Shown: positions 1 to 7,540 of the stretch, piece by piece | Position numbering within the stretch: position 1 is the stretch's first letter | Layout: each line of letters starts with the position of its first letter | NCBI GenBank assembly: GCA_018377375.1 | Contig: JAGZZN010000026.1 | Span: 1 to 26,632, forward strand | Reading direction: 5' to 3' | DNA: 26,632 bases | From: Streptococcus parasanguinis | GTDB lineage: Bacteria; Bacillota; Bacilli; Lactobacillales; Streptococcaceae | Translations under genes and position numbers: made by a program | The notes under the pieces: model-generated | The model's database searches: none | What the model saw: the letters and a program-made list of their open reading frames with translations, nothing else | Told to the model about the DNA's origin: nothing

Positions 1-207
1 ATCTTGACTGACAACGGTGCAACTGTTGTTGAATCAAAAGATTGGGAAAAACGTCGTCTTGCATACGAAATCCAAGATTTCCGTGAAGGACTTTACCACA
101 TCGTAAACGTTGAAGCGAACGACGCTGTAGCTCTTAATGAGTTCGACCGTCTTTCAAAAATCAACGGTGACATTCTTCGTCACATGATCGTAAAAGTTGA
201 CGCGTAA
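1..207 (+). CDS. rpsF: 30S ribosomal protein S6, 5'-truncated by window edge
   Basis: C-terminal 68 codons of ribosomal protein S6, a component of the small-subunit platform that binds S18 and 16S rRNA. The frame is open from base 1, and the start codon plus roughly 28 residues lie outside the window. Visible signatures are the DWEKRRLAYEI segment, the GLYHIVNVEA strand and the INGDILRHMIVK end, all typical of S6 (about 96 residues in firmicutes). It is the first gene of the conserved rpsF-ssb-rpsR operon, with ssb starting 20 bases after its stop. Identification rests on sequence recognition and on the operon order. Confidence 0.97.
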   Translation: MLTDNGATVVESKDWEKRRLAYEIQDFREGLYHIVNVEANDAVALNEFDRLSKINGDILRHMIVKVDA

Positions 208-227
208 GAAATCATCAGAGGTGACTT

Positions 228-725
228 ATGATTAACAATGTTGTACTTGTCGGTCGTATGACCCGTGATGCTGAACTTCGCTACACTCCAAGCAATCAAG
301 CAGTTGCTACTTTCAGCCTAGCTGTCAATCGCAACTTCAAGAGTCAAAATGGAGAGCGCGAAGCCGATTTCATCAACTGTGTGATCTGGCGTCAGCAAGC
401 AGAAAACTTAGCCAACTGGGCTAAGAAAGGTGCTTTGATTGGGATTACCGGTCGCATTCAAACACGTAATTACGAAAACCAGCAAGGTCAACGTGTTTAT
501 GTCACTGAAGTCGTAGCAGACAGCTTCCAACTATTGGAAAGCCGTGCAGCACGCGAAGGGCATGCAGGTGGTGGTTATTCATCAGGCAACGGTGGTTTTG
601 CTGGAAATGCAACCCCAAGCTTTGGTGGATCTGAACCAAGCAATGCAGCGCCAAACTTTGGTCGTGAAGAAAATCCATTTGGAGCTAATCCAATGGATAT
701 CTCAGACGACGATCTTCCATTCTAA
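228..725 (+). CDS. ssb: Single-stranded DNA-binding protein
   Basis: Full-length SSB of 165 residues, which coats single-stranded DNA in replication, recombination and repair. The N-terminal OB fold occupies about residues 1-105 (MINNVVLVGRMTRDAELRYT start, TGRIQTRNYENQQGQRVYVTEV strand pair split by a loop). A Gly/Asn/Ser-rich flexible linker follows from about 110 to 155, and the acidic protein-interaction tip DDDLPF forms the C-terminus. The start is supported by AGAGGTGA a few bases upstream. It lies between rpsF and rpsR, the usual firmicute operon, with 20 bases to rpsF and 41 bases to rpsR. It is the housekeeping SSB rather than a plasmid or competence paralogue, judging by context and the complete tail. 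Confidence 0.98.
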   Translation: MINNVVLVGRMTRDAELRYTPSNQAVATFSLAVNRNFKSQNGEREADFINCVIWRQQAENLANWAKKGALIGITGRIQTRNYENQQGQRVYVTEVVADSFQLLESRAAREGHAGGGYSSGNGGFAGNATPSFGGSEPSNAAPNFGREENPFGANPMDISDDDLPF

Positions 726-766
726 GAATGGGTTTAACGAATTAAAACTATAAAGGAGAATTAAAC

Positions 767-1006
767 ATGGCTCAACAACGTCGTGGCGGATTCAAACGCC
801 GTAAAAAAGTTGATTACATCGCAGCAAACAAAATCGAATATGTCGATTACAAAGATACTGAGCTTCTTAGCCGTTTCGTTTCAGAACGTGGGAAAATCCT
901 TCCTCGTCGTGTAACTGGAACTTCAGCGAAGAACCAACGTAAAGTAACAACAGCTATCAAACGCGCTCGCGTAATGGCTTTGATGCCTTTCGTAAACGAA
1001 GATTAA
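767..1006 (+). CDS. rpsR: 30S ribosomal protein S18
   Basis: 79-residue S18, the partner of S6 on the small-subunit platform. The basic N-terminus (QQRRGGFKRRKK), the YVDYKDTELLSRFVSERGKILPRR core and the TGTSAKNQRKVTTAIKRAR helix are diagnostic and full length. AAAGGAG lies 8 bases before the ATG. It is the last gene of the rpsF-ssb-rpsR operon. The first terminator hairpin begins immediately after the TAA stop, and three more hairpins follow. Confidence 0.98.
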   Translation: MAQQRRGGFKRRKKVDYIAANKIEYVDYKDTELLSRFVSERGKILPRRVTGTSAKNQRKVTTAIKRARVMALMPFVNED

Positions 1007-1033
1007 AAAAAAGACCCTAACGGGTCTTTTTTT
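1007..1033 (+). terminator. Primary terminator of rpsF-ssb-rpsR
   Basis: AGACCC-taac-GGGTCT hairpin flanked by an A run that can pair with a seven-T tail (1027-1033). It starts directly after the rpsR stop codon. Classical intrinsic terminator and the first of four in a row. Confidence 0.93.
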
Positions 1034-1061
1034 CATGAGCTTGAAGACAAGAGAGCGAATT

Positions 1062-1084
1062 AAGACCCTTACGGGTCTTTTTTT
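1062..1084 (+). terminator. Second tandem terminator
   Basis: GACCC (1064-1068), loop TTAC, GGGTC (1073-1077), then seven T. Nearly the same hairpin as the first terminator, 51 bases further on. Confidence 0.85.
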
Positions 1085-1112
1085 CACGAACCTAGAAATG
1101 TAAGAGCGAGTT

Positions 1113-1134
1113 GAGGTCCAGTGGACCTCTTTTT
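1113..1134 (+). terminator. Third tandem terminator
   Basis: Perfect seven-base stem GAGGTCC-agt-GGACCTC (1113-1129) followed by five T. The stem sequence differs from the first two, while the flanking spacer sequence is shared. Confidence 0.8.
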
Positions 1135-1135
1135 C

Positions 1136-1157
1136 AGACCTGGGTGGGTCTTTTTTT
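1136..1157 (+). terminator. Fourth tandem terminator (weaker stem)
   Basis: AGACC (1136-1140), a six-base G-rich loop, GGTCT (1147-1151), then a run of T to 1157. The stem is shorter than in the first three. Confidence 0.65.
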
Positions 1158-1228
1158 CACGAGCCTGGAAATATAAGAGCGAGTTGAGGTCCGTGTGAAT
1201 CTCTTTGACCTTTCCCAAGCTCTGATTA

Positions 1229-1237
1229 TGCTATAAT
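1229..1237 (+). promoter_or_regulatory. Extended -10 promoter of the GNAT gene at 1267
   Basis: TGCTATAAT: TATAAT at 1232-1237 with a TGn extension. No -35 box at normal spacing. TTGACC at 1205 is 21 bases away and is probably not used. It lies about 30 bases before the start codon. Confidence 0.7.
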
Positions 1238-1266
1238 GAGGGGAGAAAGGTATCAAGGAGGGAACC

Positions 1267-1788
1267 ATGAAGGAAGGTGTAATCATCAGGAGGATGATAA
1301 AGGCAGATATTGAGCACATCTCTCAAGCTTTTATCCACCAAGGGTGGCCGGGTAGAGAGGATGTCTTGACTAGCTATTTTCAGGAGCAGGAGAATAGAGA
1401 GAGGGACGTATTAGTAGCTGAGTCGGATGGATTTGTGGCAGGCTATATCACTATATTGCCTGCTGCCAAGCACGGCCCTTTCGTGGGAGTCTATCCTGAA
1501 CTATCTGATTTTAATGTTTTTGAACCATTTAGAAATCGAGGAATTGGGAATCAACTCTTAGAAGAGGCGGAAAAAAGAGTCCGGCTACTATCAGAGATTG
1601 TTACTTTAGGGGTTGGTTTACACTCGGGTTATGGCCCAGCTCAAAGACTGTATGTCAAACGGGACTATATCCCAGATGGATCTGGAGTTTGGTTTAGGGA
1701 TCAGCCCTTGGCCCCTTACAGTTCTTGTGAAAACAATGATGACTTAGTCCTCTATTTTTCAAAAAGGTTGAACAGGGAAATACAGTAA
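1267..1788 (+). CDS. GNAT-family N-acetyltransferase
   Basis: 173-residue acetyltransferase expected to move an acetyl group from acetyl-CoA to an unknown small molecule or protein amine. The acetyl-CoA binding motif A is seen at about residues 85-105 (FEPFRNRGIGNQLLEEAEKR, with the RNRGIG pyrophosphate loop). The N-terminal VIIRRMIKADIEHISQAF strand-helix and a late GLHSGYGPAQRLYVKRDY segment are usual in the fold. The start is fixed by AAGGAGGG 5 bases upstream, and an extended -10 promoter precedes it. It stands alone between the tandem terminators and a bidirectional terminator. The substrate cannot be named from sequence. Confidence 0.9.
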   Translation: MKEGVIIRRMIKADIEHISQAFIHQGWPGREDVLTSYFQEQENRERDVLVAESDGFVAGYITILPAAKHGPFVGVYPELSDFNVFEPFRNRGIGNQLLEEAEKRVRLLSEIVTLGVGLHSGYGPAQRLYVKRDYIPDGSGVWFRDQPLAPYSSCENNDDLVLYFSKRLNREIQ

Positions 1789-1791
1789 AAC

Positions 1792-1824
1792 AAAAACGGA
1801 TGAAAACTTCATCCGTTTCTTTTT
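1792..1824. terminator. Bidirectional terminator between converging genes
   Basis: AACGGATGAA (1795-1804), loop AAC, TTCATCCGTT (1808-1817). T-rich downstream on the + strand and an A run upstream that becomes a T run on the - strand. It serves the GNAT gene (rightward) and the corA/DUF1129 pair (leftward), whose last stop codon overlaps its edge. Confidence 0.88.
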
Positions 1825-2500
1825 AGCGTCGAGTTGCGGGTGCTGTGCTCGAACTTTTAATATTAAAGCGTTTCTTAAGGTAGAAGCGAAGGACAAGTGC
1901 TAAAGCTCCTAAAACGATGGCGAGGACATCTGGAATAGTTGGGTTGAGAACTTGTGGGAGTAAGGAAGTAAAGGACAAGACAATGACCCAAAGGAACATG
2001 ACTCCAACAAGAATCGGCATGGATTTCCAAAGAGAGGGACGCTCGCTACGATCTTTTGTGCCATCCATATACTGATAGAAGAAGTAGTACATGAGATATA
2101 AGAGCAAAGCCCCTGTCAAACTTCCAAGGATCAAGGTGATCAAACCATAGCCAGTACGACGTGGTGCGACCAAGTTCATGAAGGCACTAATCGCAGCAAA
2201 GACACCAAAGATAAAGAGGAAGGAATCCAAAATCATAAGAGAGGGAGCATCGTTTAATTTCGGATGCTCTTTTTCATAGCGTTCTTTCTCGCTGAAAGAA
2301 TTCGCCCATACAGTTGGAGCTCCAAAAAGGGTCCGTGCTGGAATTCCTTTTCCTTGGTTTTCATGAATAGCTGGAAGAATTTCTTGGATGAGGCTTTCTG
2401 CTTCTTCCTCAGTCTTTCCATTTTCAAGCAATTGGTGTTTAGCGATGCGAACGAATTCTTGATTTTTCTTGCTTAGTTGATTCAAATCAAATTGAGACAT
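1823..2500 (-). CDS. DUF1129-family membrane protein
   Basis: 225 residues. The soluble N-terminal third (about 1-85) is charged and helical, with LTKKNxEFV-like start features and an EEEAESLIQEILP segment. It is followed by four hydrophobic spans at about 88-112, 117-143, 159-181 and 190-208, and a basic tail. This matches the DUF1129 membrane family of lactic acid bacteria, whose function is unknown. AAGGAGT is seen 6 bases before the ATG. It lies 28 bases downstream of corA on the same strand and is probably co-transcribed with it, a pairing I recall from other streptococci. No enzymatic motif is visible. Confidence 0.85.
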   Translation of the reverse strand: MSQFDLNQLSKKNQEFVRIAKHQLLENGKTEEEAESLIQEILPAIHENQGKGIPARTLFGAPTVWANSFSEKERYEKEHPKLNDAPSLMILDSFLFIFGVFAAISAFMNLVAPRRTGYGLITLILGSLTGALLLYLMYYFFYQYMDGTKDRSERPSLWKSMPILVGVMFLWVIVLSFTSLLPQVLNPTIPDVLAIVLGALALVLRFYLKKRFNIKSSSTAPATRR

Positions 2501-2528
2501 AAATACTCCTTAGTGTTATTAGTTGGTG

Positions 2529-3473
2529 TTAGAACCATTTTTTATGGATGAGGTAGACGACGAGAGACCCAGTCAGGGCAAAGGCGATGAAAATAATCAG
2601 CCAGAAGGCATGGGGTTCGCCATTGAGCGGAAGCTCATTGTCCTTGAAGTTCATCCCGTAGGCCGAAAAGATCATGGTCGGAATAGACATGACAATGGTA
2701 ACGAGAGCCAGAGTTTTCATGATGTTGTTCTGGTTGTTGGAGATGATCGATGCAAAGGTATCGGTCATGGAGTGCAGGATATTTCCATAAATATCTGCCA
2801 TCTCGATGGCCTGCTGGGTTTCGATCAAGGTATCTTCCAACAGATCCTCGTCTTCTAGGTATTTCTTGATGTTACTAGTAGCACTGGTCAATTTCTTGAT
2901 CACGCGCTCATTGGTTTTTAGAGAGGCCTTAAAGTAGACGATGGTTTTCTCCAACTCCATCAACTCAATCAGTTCTTCATTACGCGTTGATTTGTGCAAT
3001 TGGCTCTCAATCTGTTCGCTTTTGCGATCCAAGGTACGAAGCGCTGACAAGTAGAGTTCAGCGTTACGATAGAGGATCTGAAAGATAAAGCGCGACCGCA
3101 TAAAGGTATAGAAATTCCGCAAGCGTCGGTTGATAAAGATATCGAGAAGTGGCAATTTCTCCAAGCAAGTCGTGATGATAGCCTCTTCTGTTAGGATGAT
3201 TCCCAAAGGGATGGTGACATAGTAGGTCTGATTGTTCCGCTCTTCCTTGATGGGAACGTCGACGATGATCAAGGTATACTCATCTTCGATGGTCATACGG
3301 GACATTTCTTCCGCATCGAGTGGTGCCCGCAAGTCTGCAATATCAATATTAAAAGCAGAGGCGATTTCCATCGATTCACTTTGAGAAGGGTTAACAAGGT
3401 TGATCCAGCTACCGGGTTCCAGCGTCTCTATTTCTTTAAATTCAGTCGTTGTCGATAAAAAGACCTGTTTCAT
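2529..3473 (-). CDS. corA: CorA-family magnesium/divalent cation transporter
   Basis: 314-residue channel-type Mg2+ uptake protein of the inner membrane. The cytoplasmic N-terminal domain is followed by a long helical stalk (about residues 135-235, charged and coiled-coil-like) and two C-terminal membrane spans. The YGMN signature (GMN at about 273-275) lies just after the first span, as required for the pore selectivity loop, and the protein ends with a basic HKKWF tail. An upstream in-frame extension exists, but the ATG at 3473 is chosen because AGGGGAGG lies just before it. Transcription is divergent from uvrA, and DUF1129 follows. Family assignment is firm, whereas Mg2+ versus another divalent ion is inferred. 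Confidence 0.93.
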   Translation of the reverse strand: MKQVFLSTTTEFKEIETLEPGSWINLVNPSQSESMEIASAFNIDIADLRAPLDAEEMSRMTIEDEYTLIIVDVPIKEERNNQTYYVTIPLGIILTEEAIITTCLEKLPLLDIFINRRLRNFYTFMRSRFIFQILYRNAELYLSALRTLDRKSEQIESQLHKSTRNEELIELMELEKTIVYFKASLKTNERVIKKLTSATSNIKKYLEDEDLLEDTLIETQQAIEMADIYGNILHSMTDTFASIISNNQNNIMKTLALVTIVMSIPTMIFSAYGMNFKDNELPLNGEPHAFWLIIFIAFALTGSLVVYLIHKKWF

Positions 3474-3504
3474 GGTGCCTCCCCTTGTTTTTTTACACCT
3501 TAAC

Positions 3505-3513
3505 ATTATATCA
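3505..3513 (-). promoter_or_regulatory. Extended -10 promoter of corA
   Basis: On the minus strand the sequence reads TGATATAAT (TATAAT at 3510-3505 with a TGn extension), about 32 bases before the corA start. No convincing -35. Back-to-back with the uvrA promoter. Confidence 0.65.
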
Positions 3514-3552
3514 GAAAAAGGACGGTTTTGGATAAAAGAATACTAAAAAATT

Positions 3553-3561
3553 TGTTATAAT
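3553..3561 (+). promoter_or_regulatory. Extended -10 promoter of uvrA
   Basis: TGTTATAAT with TATAAT at 3556-3561, 33 bases before the uvrA ATG. No good -35 and no obvious SOS-type box nearby. Confidence 0.7.
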
Positions 3562-3594
3562 GGAGGTTAACAAAAAGGTGATTAGAGTAAGAAT

Positions 3595-6420
3595 ATGCAA
3601 GATAAAATTGTCATTCATGGGGCACGCGCCCATAATTTAAAAAATATAGATGTGGAAATTCCCCGGGACAAATTAGTCGTGGTGACGGGTTTGTCTGGTT
3701 CTGGAAAGTCCAGTCTGGCCTTTGATACCCTCTATGCAGAAGGCCAGCGCCGCTACGTGGAGAGCTTATCAGCCTATGCCCGGCAGTTCTTGGGAAATAT
3801 GGAAAAACCAGATGTGGACTCCATTGACGGCTTGAGTCCAGCCATTTCCATCGACCAAAAAACGACCAGTAAAAACCCCCGTTCTACAGTGGGGACGGCA
3901 ACAGAGATCAATGACTACCTGCGCTTACTCTATGCGCGTGTAGGGACGCCTTATTGTATCAATGGGCATGGAGCGATTACAGCTTCTTCGGTTGAGCAAA
4001 TTGTCGATCAAGTCTTAGAATTACCAGAGCGCCAACGCCTGCAAATTCTAGCCCCTATTATTCGCAAGAAAAAAGGCCAGCACAAGAATATCATTGAAAA
4101 GGTGCAAAAAGACGGCTATGTCCGGGTGCGGGTCGATGGGGAGATCTATGATGTGACAGAGGTTCCAGAACTATCTAAAAGCAAGCAGCACACGATTGAA
4201 GTGGTTGTGGACCGAATCGTGATCAAAGAGGGAATCCGCTCGCGGCTCTTTGATTCGATTGAGGCAGCTCTTCGAATAGCGGACGGTTATGTGGTGATTG
4301 ATACCATGGATGGCAAGGAGCTACTCTTTTCTGAGCATTATGCTTGCCCAGTATGTGGCTTTACCGTTCCTGAATTAGAGCCCCGCCTTTTTTCTTTCAA
4401 TGCGCCTTTCGGATCTTGTCCAGACTGTGATGGGCTGGGCATAAAGCTAGAGGTGGACTTGGATTTGGTGGTGCCAGATAATCGCTTAACCCTTCGCGAA
4501 GGAGCGCTTGCTCCTTGGAATCCGATCTCTTCCAACTACTATCCACAGATGTTGGAGCAGGCCATGATCCATTTTGGCGTTGATATGGACCAGCCGTTTT
4601 CCGATCTTTCTCAAGAAGAAAAGGACTTGGTCCTCTATGGTTCAAATGGCAAGGAATTCCACTTCCACTATGAAAATGAGTTTGGTGGGGTTCGCGATAT
4701 TGAGATTCCTTTTGAAGGGGTCGTAAACAATATTCACCGTCGTTTCCGTGAGACCAATAGTGATTTCACCCGCAACCAAATGCGCTCCTATATGAACGAA
4801 TTGACCTGTGCGACCTGCCATGGCTACCGTCTCAATGACCAGGCTCTCTCAGTTCGTGTCGGAGGAAAAAAGGGGATGCATATCGGGGAAGTGTCAGATC
4901 TATCAATTGCGGACCACTTAAAAGTTGTGGATCAGTTGGTTTTAACGGACAATCAAGCTACGATTGCAAGACCGATCCTAAAAGAGATTAAGGATCGCTT
5001 GACCTTCTTAAACAATGTGGGGCTCAATTACTTGACCCTGTCACGATCGGCTGGGACCTTATCAGGTGGAGAAAGCCAGCGTATTCGTTTGGCAACCCAG
5101 ATCGGTTCCAACCTCTCTGGTGTCCTTTACATCTTGGATGAGCCGTCTATCGGCCTCCATCAAAGGGACAATGACCGTCTGATTGCCAGCCTCAAGAAGA
5201 TGCGCGATTTAGGTAATACCTTGATCGTCGTCGAGCATGATGAAGATACCATGAGAGAGGCAGACTACCTGATCGACGTCGGCCCAGGTGCGGGTGTCTT
5301 TGGGGGAGAGATCGTTGCAGCAGGGACTCCAAAGCAGGTAGCGCGCAACAGCAAATCCATCACTGGCCAGTACTTGTCCGGCAAGCGCAAGATTCCGGTT
5401 CCAACAGAGCGCCGTTCAGGAAATGGTCGCTATATTGAAATTACAGGAGCCAGTGAGAATAACTTACAAGACATCACAGCGCGCTTTCCTCTAGGAAAAT
5501 TCATCGCAGTCACTGGAGTTTCCGGTTCTGGGAAATCGACCTTGATCAATGGCATCTTGAAAAAAGCCATCGCTCAAAAGCTCAACCGCAATTCGGAAAA
5601 ACCAGGGAAATACAAGACCATTCAGGGGATTGAGCATATCGATCGCTTGATCGACATTGATCAAAGTCCGATCGGTCGGACCCCTCGTTCCAATCCAGCA
5701 ACTTATACAGGCGTCTTCGATGACATTCGAGATCTATTTGCTCAGACCAATGAAGCCAAAATTCGGGGCTATAAGAAAGGTCGCTTTAGTTTCAATGTCA
5801 AAGGTGGGCGTTGTGAAGCCTGCTCAGGAGATGGCATCATAAAAATTGAAATGCACTTCTTGCCAGATGTTTTTGTTCCTTGTGAGGTCTGCCATGGACG
5901 TCGCTACAATAGTGAGACCCTCGAAGTCCACTACAAGGAAAAAAATATCGCAGAAGTGCTAGATATGACGGTCAATAAGGCAGTCGAATTCTTCAAGCAC
6001 ATTCCGAAAATTGAACGCAAACTCAAGACCATCCAAGATGTGGGCTTGGGCTATGTAACACTGGGGCAACCAGCGACCACCCTTTCAGGTGGGGAAGCGC
6101 AGCGGATGAAGTTGGCTTCTGAATTGCACAAGCGCTCTACAGGAAAATCCTTCTATATCTTGGATGAACCAACGACAGGACTTCATACCGAAGATATTTC
6201 TCGCTTGATCAAAGTCTTAGAGCGATTTGTGGATGATGGCAATACGGTCCTTGTGATTGAGCACAATTTGGATGTCATTAAGACAGCAGACCATATCATT
6301 GATTTAGGACCGGAAGGTGGTATCGGTGGCGGAACCATTATTGCGACCGGAACGCCAGAAGAAGTAGCAGCCAATCCTGCTAGCTACACAGGACAGTATT
6401 TGAAAGGAAAATTACAATGA
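3595..6420 (+). CDS. uvrA: UvrABC excinuclease subunit A
   Basis: 941-residue damage-recognition ATPase of nucleotide excision repair, which loads UvrB at DNA lesions. Two ABC ATPase modules are complete: Walker A GLSGSGKS at about 32-39 with signature LSGGESQR near 488, and Walker A GVSGSGKST near 642 with signature LSGGEAQR near 832. Zinc modules are CPVCGF...CPDC at about 251-280 and CEACSGDG...CEVCHG at about 738-766. The length is normal for the family. The start gives the usual DKIVIHGARAHNLKNIDVEIPR opening. Its last four bases overlap the start of the peptidase gene (ATGA), so the two are translationally coupled. Confidence 0.98.
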   Translation: MQDKIVIHGARAHNLKNIDVEIPRDKLVVVTGLSGSGKSSLAFDTLYAEGQRRYVESLSAYARQFLGNMEKPDVDSIDGLSPAISIDQKTTSKNPRSTVGTATEINDYLRLLYARVGTPYCINGHGAITASSVEQIVDQVLELPERQRLQILAPIIRKKKGQHKNIIEKVQKDGYVRVRVDGEIYDVTEVPELSKSKQHTIEVVVDRIVIKEGIRSRLFDSIEAALRIADGYVVIDTMDGKELLFSEHYACPVCGFTVPELEPRLFSFNAPFGSCPDCDGLGIKLEVDLDLVVPDNRLTLREGALAPWNPISSNYYPQMLEQAMIHFGVDMDQPFSDLSQEEKDLVLYGSNGKEFHFHYENEFGGVRDIEIPFEGVVNNIHRRFRETNSDFTRNQMRSYMNELTCATCHGYRLNDQALSVRVGGKKGMHIGEVSDLSIADHLKVVDQLVLTDNQATIARPILKEIKDRLTFLNNVGLNYLTLSRSAGTLSGGESQRIRLATQIGSNLSGVLYILDEPSIGLHQRDNDRLIASLKKMRDLGNTLIVVEHDEDTMREADYLIDVGPGAGVFGGEIVAAGTPKQVARNSKSITGQYLSGKRKIPVPTERRSGNGRYIEITGASENNLQDITARFPLGKFIAVTGVSGSGKSTLINGILKKAIAQKLNRNSEKPGKYKTIQGIEHIDRLIDIDQSPIGRTPRSNPATYTGVFDDIRDLFAQTNEAKIRGYKKGRFSFNVKGGRCEACSGDGIIKIEMHFLPDVFVPCEVCHGRRYNSETLEVHYKEKNIAEVLDMTVNKAVEFFKHIPKIERKLKTIQDVGLGYVTLGQPATTLSGGEAQRMKLASELHKRSTGKSFYILDEPTTGLHTEDISRLIKVLERFVDDGNTVLVIEHNLDVIKTADHIIDLGPEGGIGGGTIIATGTPEEVAANPASYTGQYLKGKLQ

Positions 6421-7484
6421 ATCAACGGATCAGCAACCTAAGAAACAAAATGAAAGCCCAAAACCTTAAGGCGGTATTGATTAACAATTTGAAAAATGTT
6501 TACTATTTAACCAATTTCTGGGGTTCAAATGGGACTGCTTTGGTGACAGAAGAACGCGTGGTCCTCTTTACGGATTCGCGCTACACCATTCATGCTCATG
6601 CGACTTGTTTCCCTTTTGTAGAAATTGTGGAAACCCGCGATGAGTTGACTGCAGCGGCAGAGATTGTCAAGGATCTTGGAATCAAAGAACTTGGTTTTGA
6701 GGACGAAGTGACGGTGGCCTACCATGCCCGTATGGCTTCTGTTTTTAGTAGCATTGCCCTTCAATCCCTAGCGAACTTTGTGATGGAATTGCGCTTGATT
6801 AAAGATGAAACGGAGATTGCGGCCATTAAAAAAGCTTGTAGCATCTCTGACCAAGCCTTCCATGATATTTTAGACTATATCAAGGTAGGGAAAACGACAG
6901 AGTTGGAAGCAGCAACTTTCCTCGATTTTAGAATGCGGGAGTTGGGAGCTTCTGGTGTATCTTTTGATATTATTTCAGCAGCTGGTGAACGCTCTGCTAT
7001 GCCTCACGCGACTCCAAGTGACCGGGTGATTTCAGCAGGAGATGCCTTGACCCTTGATTTTGGTTGCTTGTATGACCACTATGTCAGCGATATGACACGG
7101 ACCATCTATGCGGGACATGTCAGCGACAAGGAAAGAGAAATTTACGAAACAGTTTTGAAAGCCAATCAAGCTTTGATTGCTGCTGCTAAAGATGGACTTG
7201 GCTTCCGTGATTTTGACAAAATCCCACGTGATGTGATCGAAGCAGCTGGCTATGGCCAATACTTTACTCATGGAATCGGTCATGGAATTGGGCTAGATAT
7301 CCACGAAGAGCCATACTTTAGCCAAACTTCTAAAGAAGCTATTCAAGCAGGGATGGTTTTAACAGATGAACCAGGGATTTACATTGAAGGTCTCTCTGGT
7401 GTGCGCATCGAAGATGACCTCTTGATCACAGAAACAGGCTGTGAAGTCTTGACACTTGCACCTAAAGAATTGATTGTCCTATAA
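6417..7484 (+). CDS. pepP: M24 Xaa-Pro peptidase (aminopeptidase P / prolidase type)
   Basis: 355-residue cytoplasmic metallopeptidase that removes residues ahead of proline or splits Xaa-Pro dipeptides. The creatinase-like N-terminal domain spans about residues 1-125. The pita-bread catalytic domain carries the five metal ligands: Asp in LDFG (about 214) and in VSDMTRT (about 225), His in HGIGHGIG (about 288), Glu in TDEPGIY (about 318) and Glu in GVRIEDD (about 332). The short N-terminal domain fits bacterial PepP/PepQ proteins rather than long AMPP. It overlaps uvrA by four bases. The exact choice between pepP and pepQ is uncertain, but the family is not. Confidence 0.9.
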   Translation: MNQRISNLRNKMKAQNLKAVLINNLKNVYYLTNFWGSNGTALVTEERVVLFTDSRYTIHAHATCFPFVEIVETRDELTAAAEIVKDLGIKELGFEDEVTVAYHARMASVFSSIALQSLANFVMELRLIKDETEIAAIKKACSISDQAFHDILDYIKVGKTTELEAATFLDFRMRELGASGVSFDIISAAGERSAMPHATPSDRVISAGDALTLDFGCLYDHYVSDMTRTIYAGHVSDKEREIYETVLKANQALIAAAKDGLGFRDFDKIPRDVIEAAGYGQYFTHGIGHGIGLDIHEEPYFSQTSKEAIQAGMVLTDEPGIYIEGLSGVRIEDDLLITETGCEVLTLAPKELIVL

Positions 7485-7540
7485 AATAGACAGTATTTTC
7501 TTAACCCCTGTGTAACAAACAAAGATAAGAAATGAGGCCT

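Larger units (their letters stand above)
1027..1192. repeat. Three degenerate copies of a ~42-base intergenic unit
   Basis: Units at 1027-1068, 1078-1119 and 1151-1192 share the order T7-CACGAnCCTnGAAAT, then AAGAGCGAG, then the left arm of the next hairpin. Copies two and three differ at only a few positions over 42 bases and lie 73 bases apart. Copy one is more diverged. This looks like local duplication of a terminator-plus-spacer module. Confidence 0.8.

Noticed and set aside
1205..1237. TTGACC as -35 of the GNAT promoter
   Set aside because: The spacing to TATAAT is 21 bases, too long. The extended -10 explains the promoter better.
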